A DNA stretch of 17,448 nucleotides, taken from assembly GCA_027022065.1 (NCBI GenBank), contig JALVZS010000225.1:407-17854 (forward strand), written 5' to 3'. Made by a program: the position numbers and the translations under genes. This DNA comes from a bacterium (GTDB taxonomy: Bacteria; Thermosulfidibacterota; Thermosulfidibacteria; Thermosulfidibacterales; Thermosulfidibacteraceae). Positions 1 to 6,286 of this stretch are shown here, piece by piece; position 1 is the stretch's first letter, and every line of letters begins with the position of its first letter. The notes under the pieces were generated by a model. The model worked only from the letters and a program-made list of their open reading frames with translations. It did no database searches and was not told the origin of the DNA.

Positions 1-960
1 GTCTATCATAATGACAGAAAGGGGTAGTCCAAAGCGCTTGCTTCTTGCAATCTCTTTCTGAAGTATCTCCATTATACCTCTGCGGTTCAGAATCTTTGTA
101 AGCTCATCAATGATGGATATCTCTTTGTATTTCTCAAGCTCTGCCTTCAGCCTTTCAACGGACTGTTTGCTCTTTTGTATCTCTGCCTTTGATCTTGAGA
201 GCTCCCTTTTTACATTGAGAATAGTCTGCTTAAGTCTGCCAGAAAGCTTTGTCAGTCTTTCAGTTATTTCTTCTAGACTTTCCAGTTTTAATACATCTTC
301 AATGTCTGCCACATGCTCATTTAAAGAGTTTATTATGTTGTCTTCCGAGGTGTCCAAGGAATTAAGGGTGTCAACTAGGCTTTTTGCCACAAGCTTCAAC
401 TTCTCCCTTATCTTTGCCCTTTCAAGGGCCAGTATCTTTTCCCTTTCTATTATGAGATCCTGGATCCTCTTGTAGGTTTCTGGATTGAATATGGCTTCTG
501 TATCCTCATCAAGCTTATCAAGGGTAGCCTCAACGATGATCCTTGAATCGGGGGAGGGGTACCTATCTCCTATGTGTTCTATCAACTCCTTTATGTATTC
601 TCTTATTCTCTCAATTTGTTCCTTCTTAGTGCACTTGAAGCTTTCCCTTGCCCTTTCAGCCATATCCGCCAGTTCTTTGAAGGCTTCGTCCAGCGTTCTA
701 GGTGTCTTTATCTCAAGGGGATCAATGCTCAGGATTTCGCAGAAGCTGTTTATAATCTCTAAAGCTATATCCATAAGTTTCTTTTCTTCCTTTTCTTTTA
801 GACTTTCTGCTATCTTCTCCGCACACTTTTCTATCTCCTCAGGATTATCTGAGAACTTCACTATGTCTATAAGTTCGTTTATTTCTTCATTGGAAAGGGG
901 AAGTTTTAGATTGCTTAACATGGTTATTACAAAATTTCTTAGCGCCTCTTCTAAAGCCAT
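1..960 (-). CDS. GGDEF-domain diguanylate cyclase, N-terminal part (cut by left edge)
   Basis: Reading the minus strand from ATG at 960 gives 320 codons without a stop to the window edge. The first 230 or so residues are helical, charged and lack membrane segments. A long coiled coil follows (about 235-280), then a GGDEF domain begins near residue 280, with DELTKILNRRG at 285-295 and an IARSKRFGLPLSVIMID stretch typical of the first helix and strand. The catalytic GGDEF loop lies outside the window, so activity cannot be judged. The expected reaction is c-di-GMP synthesis from two GTP in the cytoplasm, with the N-terminal domain as sensor. The start has a strong Shine-Dalgarno (GGAGAAGG just upstream). 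It is divergent from a small gene and a PilZ protein, a likely c-di-GMP receptor. Confidence 0.85.
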   Translation of the reverse strand, partial: MALEEALRNFVITMLSNLKLPLSNEEINELIDIVKFSDNPEEIEKCAEKIAESLKEKEEKKLMDIALEIINSFCEILSIDPLEIKTPRTLDEAFKELADMAERARESFKCTKKEQIERIREYIKELIEHIGDRYPSPDSRIIVEATLDKLDEDTEAIFNPETYKRIQDLIIEREKILALERAKIREKLKLVAKSLVDTLNSLDTSEDNIINSLNEHVADIEDVLKLESLEEITERLTKLSGRLKQTILNVKRELSRSKAEIQKSKQSVERLKAELEKYKEISIIDELTKILNRRGIMEILQKEIARSKRFGLPLSVIMID

Positions 961-984
961 GACCTTCTCCTTCGTTGATTTTGC

Positions 985-1013
985 TTAACATTTGGCATAT
1001 TTAACCTTATAAA
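985..1013 (+). promoter_or_regulatory. Sigma-70 type promoter for the 1039-2251 gene group
   Basis: TTAACA (985-990) is 17 bases from TATAAA (1008-1013), each matching its consensus in 5 of 6 positions at the ideal spacing. Transcription would start near 1020, a few bases before the AAGGAG ribosome site at 1026-1031 and the GTG start at 1039. The match is visible directly; activity is inferred. Confidence 0.6.
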
Positions 1014-1027
1014 GAGGTTATTATCAA
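999..1027 (-). promoter_or_regulatory. Possible promoter for the diguanylate cyclase gene
   Basis: On the minus strand TTGATA (1022-1027) lies 17 bases before TTAAAT (999-1004), 5 of 6 and 4 of 6 matches to the -35 and -10 consensus. It overlaps the plus-strand promoter, so the two divergent promoters would share one 40-base region. The -10 match is only fair. Confidence 0.3.
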
Positions 1028-1038
1028 GGAGATTGCTA

Positions 1039-1251
1039 GTGTATTCCCGCAGCACTTTGCATCTTGTTGGCAAGCTGTCCTATGTGTGGGATGTGGTGGG
1101 TACTGTGCATATAAGCCCTAGGAATGTGCCTGCTGAGCTGAGGATGGCTGAAACGAAGAGCTATTTCAACAGCAGGGAGTTTCGTGTTAACGAGCTAGAG
1201 GAATCGGCAGGGTCCAGAGAGGTTGGAAGGCGCATTAACATAAAGGTGTGA
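1039..1251 (+). CDS. Small protein of unknown function (70 aa)
   Basis: I do not recognise this protein. It is 70 residues, mixed in charge, without a clear membrane segment, signal peptide or metal motif; the C-terminal half is rich in Glu and Arg. Support for its being real: a sigma-70 promoter match directly upstream, an AAGGAG site at 1026-1031 seven bases before GTG 1039, codon use like its neighbours, and close spacing to the PilZ gene (stop at 1249-1251, next ATG at 1260). A TTG at 1033 is in frame but only one base from the ribosome site, so GTG 1039 is preferred. Its place before a PilZ protein and a flagellar-type membrane protein suggests motility or c-di-GMP signalling, but this is only context. 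Confidence 0.55.
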   Translation: MYSRSTLHLVGKLSYVWDVVGTVHISPRNVPAELRMAETKSYFNSREFRVNELEESAGSREVGRRINIKV

Positions 1252-1259
1252 GGTGGGTA

Positions 1260-1829
1260 ATGCGAGAGGGGAAGAGAAGCTATGTGAGAATTCCCATAGC
1301 CATAAATGTGAGCTTTAACATAATAGGCAACGAAGAGAAAACGAAGGTGGTTGAGGCCCTGAACAAGGGAGAGGGGGACTTTTACGAGAATGTCTCTTCT
1401 TTTAGTAGGCTTATCATGGAGAAGTATAAACTGCATGAAACCAAGGAGGTTAATCCCGTAGTTCTGGAGCTTTTGGTTTACCTTATGAAAAGGGTTGATG
1501 AGATATCCTCAAGGCTTGAGCATGAAAGCAAAAGATTCTATGAACATCAGGCGGTTACTCTGGATCTAGGGGGAGGGGGCTTTTCCTTTGGCTGGGATAG
1601 GAGGATGGAGAAGGAAACAATGCTTGATGTATTTCTACACATTCCCCTCTTCCCCAAAACTGGGATAAGGGCTGTGGGTAGGGTGGTGAGCTGTGATGAG
1701 GGTAACAATGGCTTTATAGTTAGGGTTTCCTTTGATTACATAAGGGAGGACGACAGAGAAGATATCATTAAGTTTGTCTTTATAAAGCAAAGGGAGCTTC
1801 TTGCCAGGAGATGTCTGGGTCGCACCTAG
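1260..1829 (+). CDS. Atypical PilZ-domain protein with a helical insertion (likely c-di-GMP receptor)
   Basis: This 189-residue protein begins with an RxxxR motif (R6 and R10 in RSYVR). A second PilZ motif lies at D102, reading DLGGGG instead of the usual DxSxxG: the Asp and last Gly are kept and the Ser is Gly. Between the two motifs, about residues 25-95, is a predicted helical insertion with heptad-like character, followed by the remaining beta strands of the barrel. Atypical PilZ proteins with long helices, such as the tetrameric Xanthomonas type, have a similar plan; whether this one oligomerises is inference. ATG 1260 is chosen because GAGG at 1250-1253 is correctly placed; a GTG at 1248 would overlap the previous stop. 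It overlaps the next gene by 19 bases, so the pair is probably cotranslated. Binding of c-di-GMP is likely but unproven because of the Ser to Gly change. Confidence 0.75.
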   Translation: MREGKRSYVRIPIAINVSFNIIGNEEKTKVVEALNKGEGDFYENVSSFSRLIMEKYKLHETKEVNPVVLELLVYLMKRVDEISSRLEHESKRFYEHQAVTLDLGGGGFSFGWDRRMEKETMLDVFLHIPLFPKTGIRAVGRVVSCDEGNNGFIVRVSFDYIREDDREDIIKFVFIKQRELLARRCLGRT

Positions 1830-2251
1830 TATTTGTCTTCATAGTGCTTCAGGTGCTCTTTGATATAGTGGTCGTTTTTCTTCTGTTCTTTCTTGCCTCC
1901 CGTAGAAGGCTTGAAAAGAAGGATCTAGAAAGGGTGCTGGCGGTTGAGGAACGCATAAAAACCCTTATTGAAGATAAGGCGAAGGAGATAGGGGCACTTC
2001 AGGATGCTGTGGTTTATGAGAAGGATAGGGCCATAAAGGAGCTAAAGAAGCTTGAGCTTGAGGTGGAGAGGAAGATGAAGTTTCTTTCCGATGCGGTTTC
2101 CCGCAAGGAGGAAGAAAAGAAGAAAAAGAGGGAATTGGTTAAGCACCTTTTAAGCAAGGGTAAAAGCCCTGCTGAGGTTGCAAAAGAGCTTGATATGCCT
2201 TTAAGTGAGGTTAAGTTTATCGCAGAGCTCATGGGGAAGGCTGGTTTATAA
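1811..2251 (+). CDS. Membrane-anchored coiled-coil protein with C-terminal helix-turn-helix-like end (DUF6115/DUF2802-like)
   Basis: This 146-residue protein has one N-terminal membrane segment (about residues 5-28, very rich in Val, Leu and Phe) followed by basic residues, placing the rest in the cytoplasm. Residues 30-112 are a highly charged predicted coiled coil. The last 35 residues (GKSPAEVAKELDMPLSEVKF region) resemble a small helix-turn-helix. This architecture is known from uncharacterised families next to flagellar genes, often directly after PilZ genes; I assign the family by pattern only. No enzyme motif is visible. The start overlaps the PilZ gene; AGGAG abuts the ATG, so initiation may depend on coupling. 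The 3' end overlaps the convergent SUMF1 gene by 23 bases and contains an inverted repeat over its stop. Confidence 0.7.
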   Translation: MSGSHLVFVFIVLQVLFDIVVVFLLFFLASRRRLEKKDLERVLAVEERIKTLIEDKAKEIGALQDAVVYEKDRAIKELKKLELEVERKMKFLSDAVSRKEEEKKKKRELVKHLLSKGKSPAEVAKELDMPLSEVKFIAELMGKAGL

Positions 2252-2966
2252 CCAGCCTGAATCCTATGGTGTCGTAGCTTCTTTCTGGAGAAACTCTCAT
2301 CTTAACAGAGCATCTTAATAGCTTCCTTTTGCTTTCCCATCCGCATCCCTTTATAAGACCTTTTTCCTTCATCATTTCCCACACGTTTCCCATCATGCCG
2401 TAAAGCCCAAGTTTATTGGGTGGAAGTGCCTTTACTGGAGAGGTGTATCTAAAGGGGTCATTTTGGGAGCGGCCTCCAAATCCCGACCAGTAGTTTGCTG
2501 GCACGGTTTCACTTTTTCCCTTTTTGCAGGCGTATTCCCACTGGATCTCTGTGGGTAAATCTATTGGTAGCTTGGTCTTTTCCCTCAACCAATTTATGAA
2601 GGCCTGGGCGTCAAGCCAGCTTATGCATACCACGGGATCCTCTGGGGTTTGTTTAAACATGGGCTTTGCCGTGTCCTCGCATCCCCAGAGGTCCTTTTTG
2701 GCTGGTCTGTAATGTGTGGATTTCACAAACTGCCACCAAAGTTTCAGTGGGACTTCCGTTTCTGAGATCCAGAATCCCTTTACACACTTTTTAACTGGAG
2801 GCTTTTCGTCCATATAGCAGTTTGGGTTGTTTCCCTCGCAGCCCATTATAAAGCAACCGCTTTTCACATACACAAAGTTCATACCCATAAGGTTAAGCTT
2901 TTTCGCCTGTGCTGTTAGGGATATAAGCAGGAAAATAAAGACGGCTTTAAAACTCCTCCTCTTCAG
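2229..2966 (-). CDS. Secreted FGE-fold (SUMF1 / formylglycine-generating-enzyme family) protein, probable CTG start
   Basis: The body matches the SUMF1 fold: FIMGCEG near the N-terminus, WISETEVPLKLWWQFV, PVVCISWLDAQAFINWL, LPTEIQWEYAC, GLYGMMGNVWEM and a terminal IGFRLV. The first in-frame ATG (2888) has no ribosome site and starts inside the domain. Extending upstream to CTG 2966 gives a good Sec signal peptide: MKRRSFK, a hydrophobic core AVFIFLLISLT, and AQA before the mature protein. GGGAGG sits six bases before that CTG. There is no ATG, GTG or TTG between the upstream stop and 2888. The full product is 245 residues. Nine Cys in the mature part would suit disulfides outside the cytoplasm. 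The paired active-site Cys of true FGE are not in their usual place (KGCGW replaces RGGSW), so an enzymatic role is doubtful; a structural or binding role is more likely. It overlaps the GcvH-like gene by 20 bases. Confidence 0.8.
   Translation of the reverse strand: MKRRSFKAVFIFLLISLTAQAKKLNLMGMNFVYVKSGCFIMGCEGNNPNCYMDEKPPVKKCVKGFWISETEVPLKLWWQFVKSTHYRPAKKDLWGCEDTAKPMFKQTPEDPVVCISWLDAQAFINWLREKTKLPIDLPTEIQWEYACKKGKSETVPANYWSGFGGRSQNDPFRYTSPVKALPPNKLGLYGMMGNVWEMMKEKGLIKGCGWESKRKLLRCSVKMRVSPERSYDTIGFRLVINQPSP
2238..2258. terminator. Perfect 9-bp inverted repeat over convergent stop codons (possible bidirectional terminator)
   Basis: AGGCTGGTT, a TAT loop, and AACCAGCCT form a perfect 9-bp hairpin on either strand. 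It covers the TAA (2249-2251) of the plus-strand coiled-coil gene and the last codons of the minus-strand SUMF1 gene. No T-tract follows on either strand, so it is not a canonical intrinsic terminator; it may still end or protect both transcripts. Confidence 0.45.
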
Positions 2967-3360
2967 CTCCTTCCTCCCTTATGGTTTCTATGTAGTCTTC
3001 ATACTCCTCTTTAGGCATTAGTCTGTTTAGCTCGTCTGGATCGTGGAGCCTTATTACGGCTATCCATCCGTTTCCGTAGGGGTCCTCGTTGATGAGGGAG
3101 GGATCGTCTATGAGCATCTCGTTTATCTCAATCACCTCCCCACTTACAGGACTGTATATGTCCATAGTGTCCCTTAGTGACTCAACTGAGGCTATCACCT
3201 CCATTTGGGATACCTCTTGTCCAATGGAAGGAAGCTCAACATAGGTTATCTCTCCAAGCTCATCTACTGCAAACTCAGATATGCCTATGGATACAGTTTC
3301 CTCGTCCTCTATCCTTGCCCAGCTATGCTCTTTAGTGAAGAGAATCTCTTCCCTTTCCAT
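2947..3360 (-). CDS. GcvH-like protein lacking the lipoyl lysine (Lys to Arg)
   Basis: This 137-residue protein is a homologue of glycine cleavage H protein: TKEHSWARIED at 9-19, IGISEFAVDELGEITYVELP at 25-44, and PVSGEVIEINE after the modification site. The lipoyl hairpin of active H proteins reads ESVKAxxDxYxP; here it reads ESLRDTMDIYSP, with AGG (Arg63) at the lipoyl-lysine position. It should therefore not carry lipoate at the standard site and is unlikely to shuttle methylamine in glycine cleavage. An acidic tail (about 118-137) extends past the usual domain. The start has a strong AAAGGAGG site. It overlaps the tRNA nucleotidyltransferase by 29 bases and the SUMF1 gene by 20, so the three genes are probably one transcript. 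No other glycine cleavage gene (gcvT, gcvP, lipA, lipB) is in the window. Its role is unknown. Confidence 0.85.
   Translation of the reverse strand: MEREEILFTKEHSWARIEDEETVSIGISEFAVDELGEITYVELPSIGQEVSQMEVIASVESLRDTMDIYSPVSGEVIEINEMLIDDPSLINEDPYGNGWIAVIRLHDPDELNRLMPKEEYEDYIETIREEGAEEEEF
2973..2978 (-). promoter_or_regulatory. Ribosome binding site that supports the CTG start of the SUMF1 gene
   Basis: The minus strand reads GGGAGG followed by six bases (AAGGAG) and CTG at 2966-2964. It lies inside the end of the GcvH-like gene. It is the only strong site that would give the SUMF1 protein its signal peptide. The sequence match is clear; use of CTG is inferred. Confidence 0.5.
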
Positions 3361-4711
3361 CTCGGAAAACCTCCTTTACAAATTTTATGGCTTCCTCTTT
3401 GGTTTTTACCCTCCCCTCAGTTTGTGCTTCCAAAAGCTCACTGAGCACCTTTCCCACCATAGGCCCAGGCTTAATGTTTAATATATCCATAACATCATAT
3501 CCCGAAAGTAGAGGTTTCTGGAGTTTTTCTTCTTTTATGAAGTCCAGGTAAAAGGCAAGCATTTCTTCGGCGTATCTGAGAAGATAGAAGAAGCCTAGGT
3601 GACCAGAGCTTGACAGGGAGTCGGAGAGAGACAGATACACGGTGAGCACGCCATCTTCCTTAAGATGCCTGAAAAAGCGCCCCTTTGCCTTCTGGCTTAT
3701 TTCCCCAGCCCTTGCTAGAAGATGCAGCCTCATGTGGTTTTCAACCAAGGTTCTTACAAGTTTTGCGCTCTTGCTGGAGAACTTAAGCCTCTTAAGGGCG
3801 TTTTCAGCAATTTCTGCTCCAAGTTTATCATGGCCCCAGAATGTGTACTGATCGTTTCTTATCTTGAATGTATGTGGCTTTGCTACATCGTGTAGCAGTG
3901 CGGATAGTTTAAGTATCTGCCTTTTCTCTACCCCCTTTTCTGTTTCCTGTTTTAAGGGTGCGTTTAGCTCTTCTTCTGGGAAGAAGTACTTAATGTGGTT
4001 TATGAGGTGTTCGCAGCACCTGTATGTGAAAAGCAAATGCCCTTTTAGGTCAACTCCGTAAAATTTTCCCTGAAAGAGTCCTCTGCTTCTTGCAAGCTCG
4101 GGAAATATCTCGTCAATTATCCCCAACCTTTCCATTTCAAAAACCGCTTTGTGCGAGAGTGGATGGGCCGTTATCTTAACAATCTCTTCTTTTATTCTTT
4201 CGGGTGCGGTAAGTCTCAATAGATTTGCGTTACTTTTTAGCATGTGTCTGGTTTTCTCTTCCATTTTCAGGGGAAGCCACAGCCAGAGTCTAATGCCTCT
4301 GAGTATCCTTACGGGATCATCTTTTATGTTATCTTCGGACACCGCTCTCAGAATACCCAGCTCTGCATCCTTTAGCCCTCCAAGGGGATCTATAAACTTC
4401 TTGAGATTGAGCTCGTATGCTACGGCGTTTATGGTGTAGTCTCTTCTTTTTAGATCATCCTCAATGCTTTCTCCCTGCATTCTTGCAACATCTATGGTCA
4501 TTCCTTCCCATAGACAGCGGTATATTCCTCTTTCCTGATCCAGAGGGAAAAATCCTGCATCTAGAACCTTAGATGGGTCTTCGTGTATTACCACATCCAC
4601 ATCTTTTACCTTTATCCCTAGGGCTTCGTCCCTGAGGGCTCCTCCAACCACATATACCCTGCGGCACTTTTTCAGAAGTTTTCTTATGGGCTCTATATGT
4701 GTATACTCCAT
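3332..4711 (-). CDS. cca: tRNA nucleotidyltransferase (CCA-adding / poly(A) polymerase family) with HD domain
   Basis: The enzyme adds all or part of the 3'-CCA end to tRNA from CTP and ATP. The nucleotidyltransferase head shows VVGGALRDEALG (21-32) and the catalytic Asp pair in KDVDVVI (D37, D39), then RRDYTINAVAY (89-99) for nucleotide binding and DDPVRILRGIRL (131-142). A metal-dependent HD domain follows, with LLHDVAKP (H274, D275). At 459 residues the length is normal. ATG 4711 is chosen because it leaves the usual short lead before GG; an in-frame ATG at 4765 would add 18 residues and run into the divergent kdsC gene. Some thermophiles split CC and A addition between two such enzymes, and sequence alone here does not tell which activity this one has. 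Confidence in the family is high. Confidence 0.88.
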   Translation of the reverse strand: MEYTHIEPIRKLLKKCRRVYVVGGALRDEALGIKVKDVDVVIHEDPSKVLDAGFFPLDQERGIYRCLWEGMTIDVARMQGESIEDDLKRRDYTINAVAYELNLKKFIDPLGGLKDAELGILRAVSEDNIKDDPVRILRGIRLWLWLPLKMEEKTRHMLKSNANLLRLTAPERIKEEIVKITAHPLSHKAVFEMERLGIIDEIFPELARSRGLFQGKFYGVDLKGHLLFTYRCCEHLINHIKYFFPEEELNAPLKQETEKGVEKRQILKLSALLHDVAKPHTFKIRNDQYTFWGHDKLGAEIAENALKRLKFSSKSAKLVRTLVENHMRLHLLARAGEISQKAKGRFFRHLKEDGVLTVYLSLSDSLSSSGHLGFFYLLRYAEEMLAFYLDFIKEEKLQKPLLSGYDVMDILNIKPGPMVGKVLSELLEAQTEGRVKTKEEAIKFVKEVFRDGKGRDSLH

Positions 4712-4749
4712 ACAGGAGCTAATTATACGCTGAAGAGGAGATAGTAAAT

Positions 4750-5265
4750 ATGTTGGATCGCGCAAAGAGGGTAAAACTGCTTATAATGGATGTGGACGGT
4801 GTGATGACGGATGGAAGGATCGTTCTTGATGGGGAGGGCAATGAGTGGAAGTTCTTTAACGTGAAGGACGGGCATGGCATAGTGATGCTCCACAGAATAG
4901 GGGTTGAAACGGCCATTATAACGGGGAGAACGTCTAAAGTTGTGGAAAGAAGGGCACGGGAGCTCGGGATAAAGCATGTGTTTCAGGGGGCGCATAACAA
5001 GCTTGAGGTTTATGAAAAGTTGAAGCTTTCACTGGGGCTTTCCGATGAGGAGATTGCCTACATAGGGGATGATGTTGTGGATATGCCCATAATGAAAAGG
5101 GTGGGCTTTGCAGTGGCCGTTCAGGATGCCCATCCTGAGGTTAAGAGGATAGCCCACTATGTTACCGAGAAGGAAGGGGGAAGGGGTGCTGTGAGGGAGG
5201 TGGTGGAGCTTATCATAAGGGCCAAGGGTCTTTGGGATAAGGTGATGGAAAGATACAAAAGATGA
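4750..5265 (+). CDS. kdsC: 3-deoxy-D-manno-octulosonate 8-phosphate phosphatase (HAD family)
   Basis: It removes phosphate from KDO-8-phosphate, giving KDO for the LPS inner core, in the cytoplasm. The 171-residue length fits the capless C0 HAD subfamily, which forms tetramers. Motif I is MDVDGVMTDG with nucleophile D14 and acid/base D16; motif II is the Thr of AIITGRTS; the Lys of NKLEVYEKL fits motif III; motif IV is YIGDDVVDMP. GGRGAVREV near the C-terminus is typical of KdsC. GAGGAG at 4735-4740 lies nine bases before ATG 4750. It is the first gene of the eleven-gene operon and overlaps lptC by four bases (ATGA), the classic kdsC-lptCAB order. Confidence 0.93.
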   Translation: MLDRAKRVKLLIMDVDGVMTDGRIVLDGEGNEWKFFNVKDGHGIVMLHRIGVETAIITGRTSKVVERRARELGIKHVFQGAHNKLEVYEKLKLSLGLSDEEIAYIGDDVVDMPIMKRVGFAVAVQDAHPEVKRIAHYVTEKEGGRGAVREVVELIIRAKGLWDKVMERYKR

Positions 5266-5789
5266 AGAAGTTCGTTCTCATTTTGTTGCTACTTTTTGCT
5301 GTTGGCTTCGTCGTTTTAAAAAAGGGGCTTCAGCTCTACCACAGGTTTGAAAAGGCAAGGGTTTCTGTTTCTGTTAAGCGCAGGGGAAAGGGGCTTTCGT
5401 TAGAGGTGAAGTCTATGGATAGGGATGGTGCTGTATGGCTTCTTGTGGCGCGTTCGGTTAAGCTAGAAGGCCAGAAGTTGGCCTTAGAGGATGTGAAGCT
5501 GAGTTTTTTCTACCCTAAGATAAAAAGCCGTCTATACATAACGGGGGATAGGGGAACCTTTGACAGAAAGAAGAAAAAAGGGTGGCTTAGGGGAAACGTG
5601 GTTGTTAGAAGCAAGGCGGGAGTCCTTAAGGCAAAAAGGCTTGTGTGGTGGCAGAGTGAGAGGAAGGTGTGTGTTCCTGGTTACTTTGTCTTTACGGGAA
5701 GGTATAATGTAACGGGAAGGGATGTATGCATGTTTCTCAAAAGGGACAGGGTGGTGGTTTATCACCTTAAGAGGGTGGTTTTGAGATGA
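5262..5789 (+). CDS. lptC: LPS export protein LptC-like (inner-membrane anchored, periplasmic)
   Basis: LptC receives LPS from the LptBFG transporter and passes it to LptA. This 175-residue protein has an N-terminal membrane anchor (about residues 3-20, VLILLLLFAVGFVVL) and a basic periplasmic beta-rich domain. Sequence conservation in LptC is low; I call it from the anchor, size, strand pattern (ITGDRGTFDRKKKKGWLRGN resembles the OstA-type repeat) and, above all, its position between kdsC and lptA with ATGA overlaps on both sides. It is unusually rich in Lys, Arg and Val. LptF and LptG are not in the window. Confidence 0.8.
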   Translation: MKKFVLILLLLFAVGFVVLKKGLQLYHRFEKARVSVSVKRRGKGLSLEVKSMDRDGAVWLLVARSVKLEGQKLALEDVKLSFFYPKIKSRLYITGDRGTFDRKKKKGWLRGNVVVRSKAGVLKAKRLVWWQSERKVCVPGYFVFTGRYNVTGRDVCMFLKRDRVVVYHLKRVVLR

Positions 5790-6286
5790 GGAAATGCTTC
5801 TTGGCTATTTTGCTCTGCCTTTTGTTGGTTGCTGGCTCTTTTTCGGCTTACAAAAGTGGCAGGAAACTACCCATAATTATTGAAGCGAAGAAGCTCATAG
5901 CAGACAACAGGGCTGGAGTTGTGGATTTTATAGGGGACGTGACGGCTACCAAGGGTGATATGAAGCTTGTTTGTGATAGGATGAAGGTTTACCTAAAAAA
6001 GGGCAAGGTTTTTAAGATCGTGGCCGTTGGGCATGTGGAGGTGTTGCTAAAGGATAAGGTTGTTAAGTCCGGTAACGCCACATACTACGCCCAGGATGAG
6101 AGGATAGTTTTTGAGGGAAATCCAGAGATATGGAAAGGGGAAAATGTGGTTAGGGGCGGCAGAATTATCTATTTTATAAAAGATGACAGAAGCATAGTGG
6201 AAACGGACAACGCAGTTTCAACGGTTAAGGCAATAATATCTCCTTCAGAGGCTAAAGGTGAGTCTAAAGGCTCAGGGACTCGTTAA
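5786..6286 (+). CDS. lptA: Periplasmic LPS-bridge protein LptA (OstA-like)
   Basis: LptA oligomers form the bridge that carries LPS across the periplasm to LptD. The 166-residue protein has a signal peptide (MRKCFLAILLCLLLVAG, cleavage near SFSA) followed by an OstA-type beta-jellyroll: PIIIEAKKLIADNRAGVVDF, then FIGDVTATKGDMKLVCDRMKV and GHVEVLLKDKVVKSGNATYY. Length and strand pattern fit the family. Start ATG 5786 overlaps the lptC stop (ATGA), and the end overlaps lptB by 29 bases. Confidence is good because pattern and context agree. Confidence 0.87.
   Translation: MRKCFLAILLCLLLVAGSFSAYKSGRKLPIIIEAKKLIADNRAGVVDFIGDVTATKGDMKLVCDRMKVYLKKGKVFKIVAVGHVEVLLKDKVVKSGNATYYAQDERIVFEGNPEIWKGENVVRGGRIIYFIKDDRSIVETDNAVSTVKAIISPSEAKGESKGSGTR

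Noticed and set aside
110-988. Two plus-strand open frames opposite the diguanylate cyclase gene
   Set aside because: They encode Ser/Leu/Phe-rich low-complexity proteins typical of antisense shadow frames, while the minus strand gives a recognisable coiled coil and GGDEF start.
911-991. Direct repeat TTGCTTAACAT at 911 and 981, 70 bases apart
   Set aside because: Only two copies of 11 bases; one is coding sequence and one overlaps the -35 element. Too little to call a binding-site array.
991-1013. Possible sigma-54 site beginning TTGGCA upstream of the small gene
   Set aside because: The GG is present but there is no GC at the -12 spacing; the overlapping sigma-70 match is far better.
4679-4707. 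Plus-strand promoter for kdsC using TATACT at 4702-4707
   Set aside because: The -10 is good but the -35 region at 17 bases matches in only about two positions; not strong enough to list.
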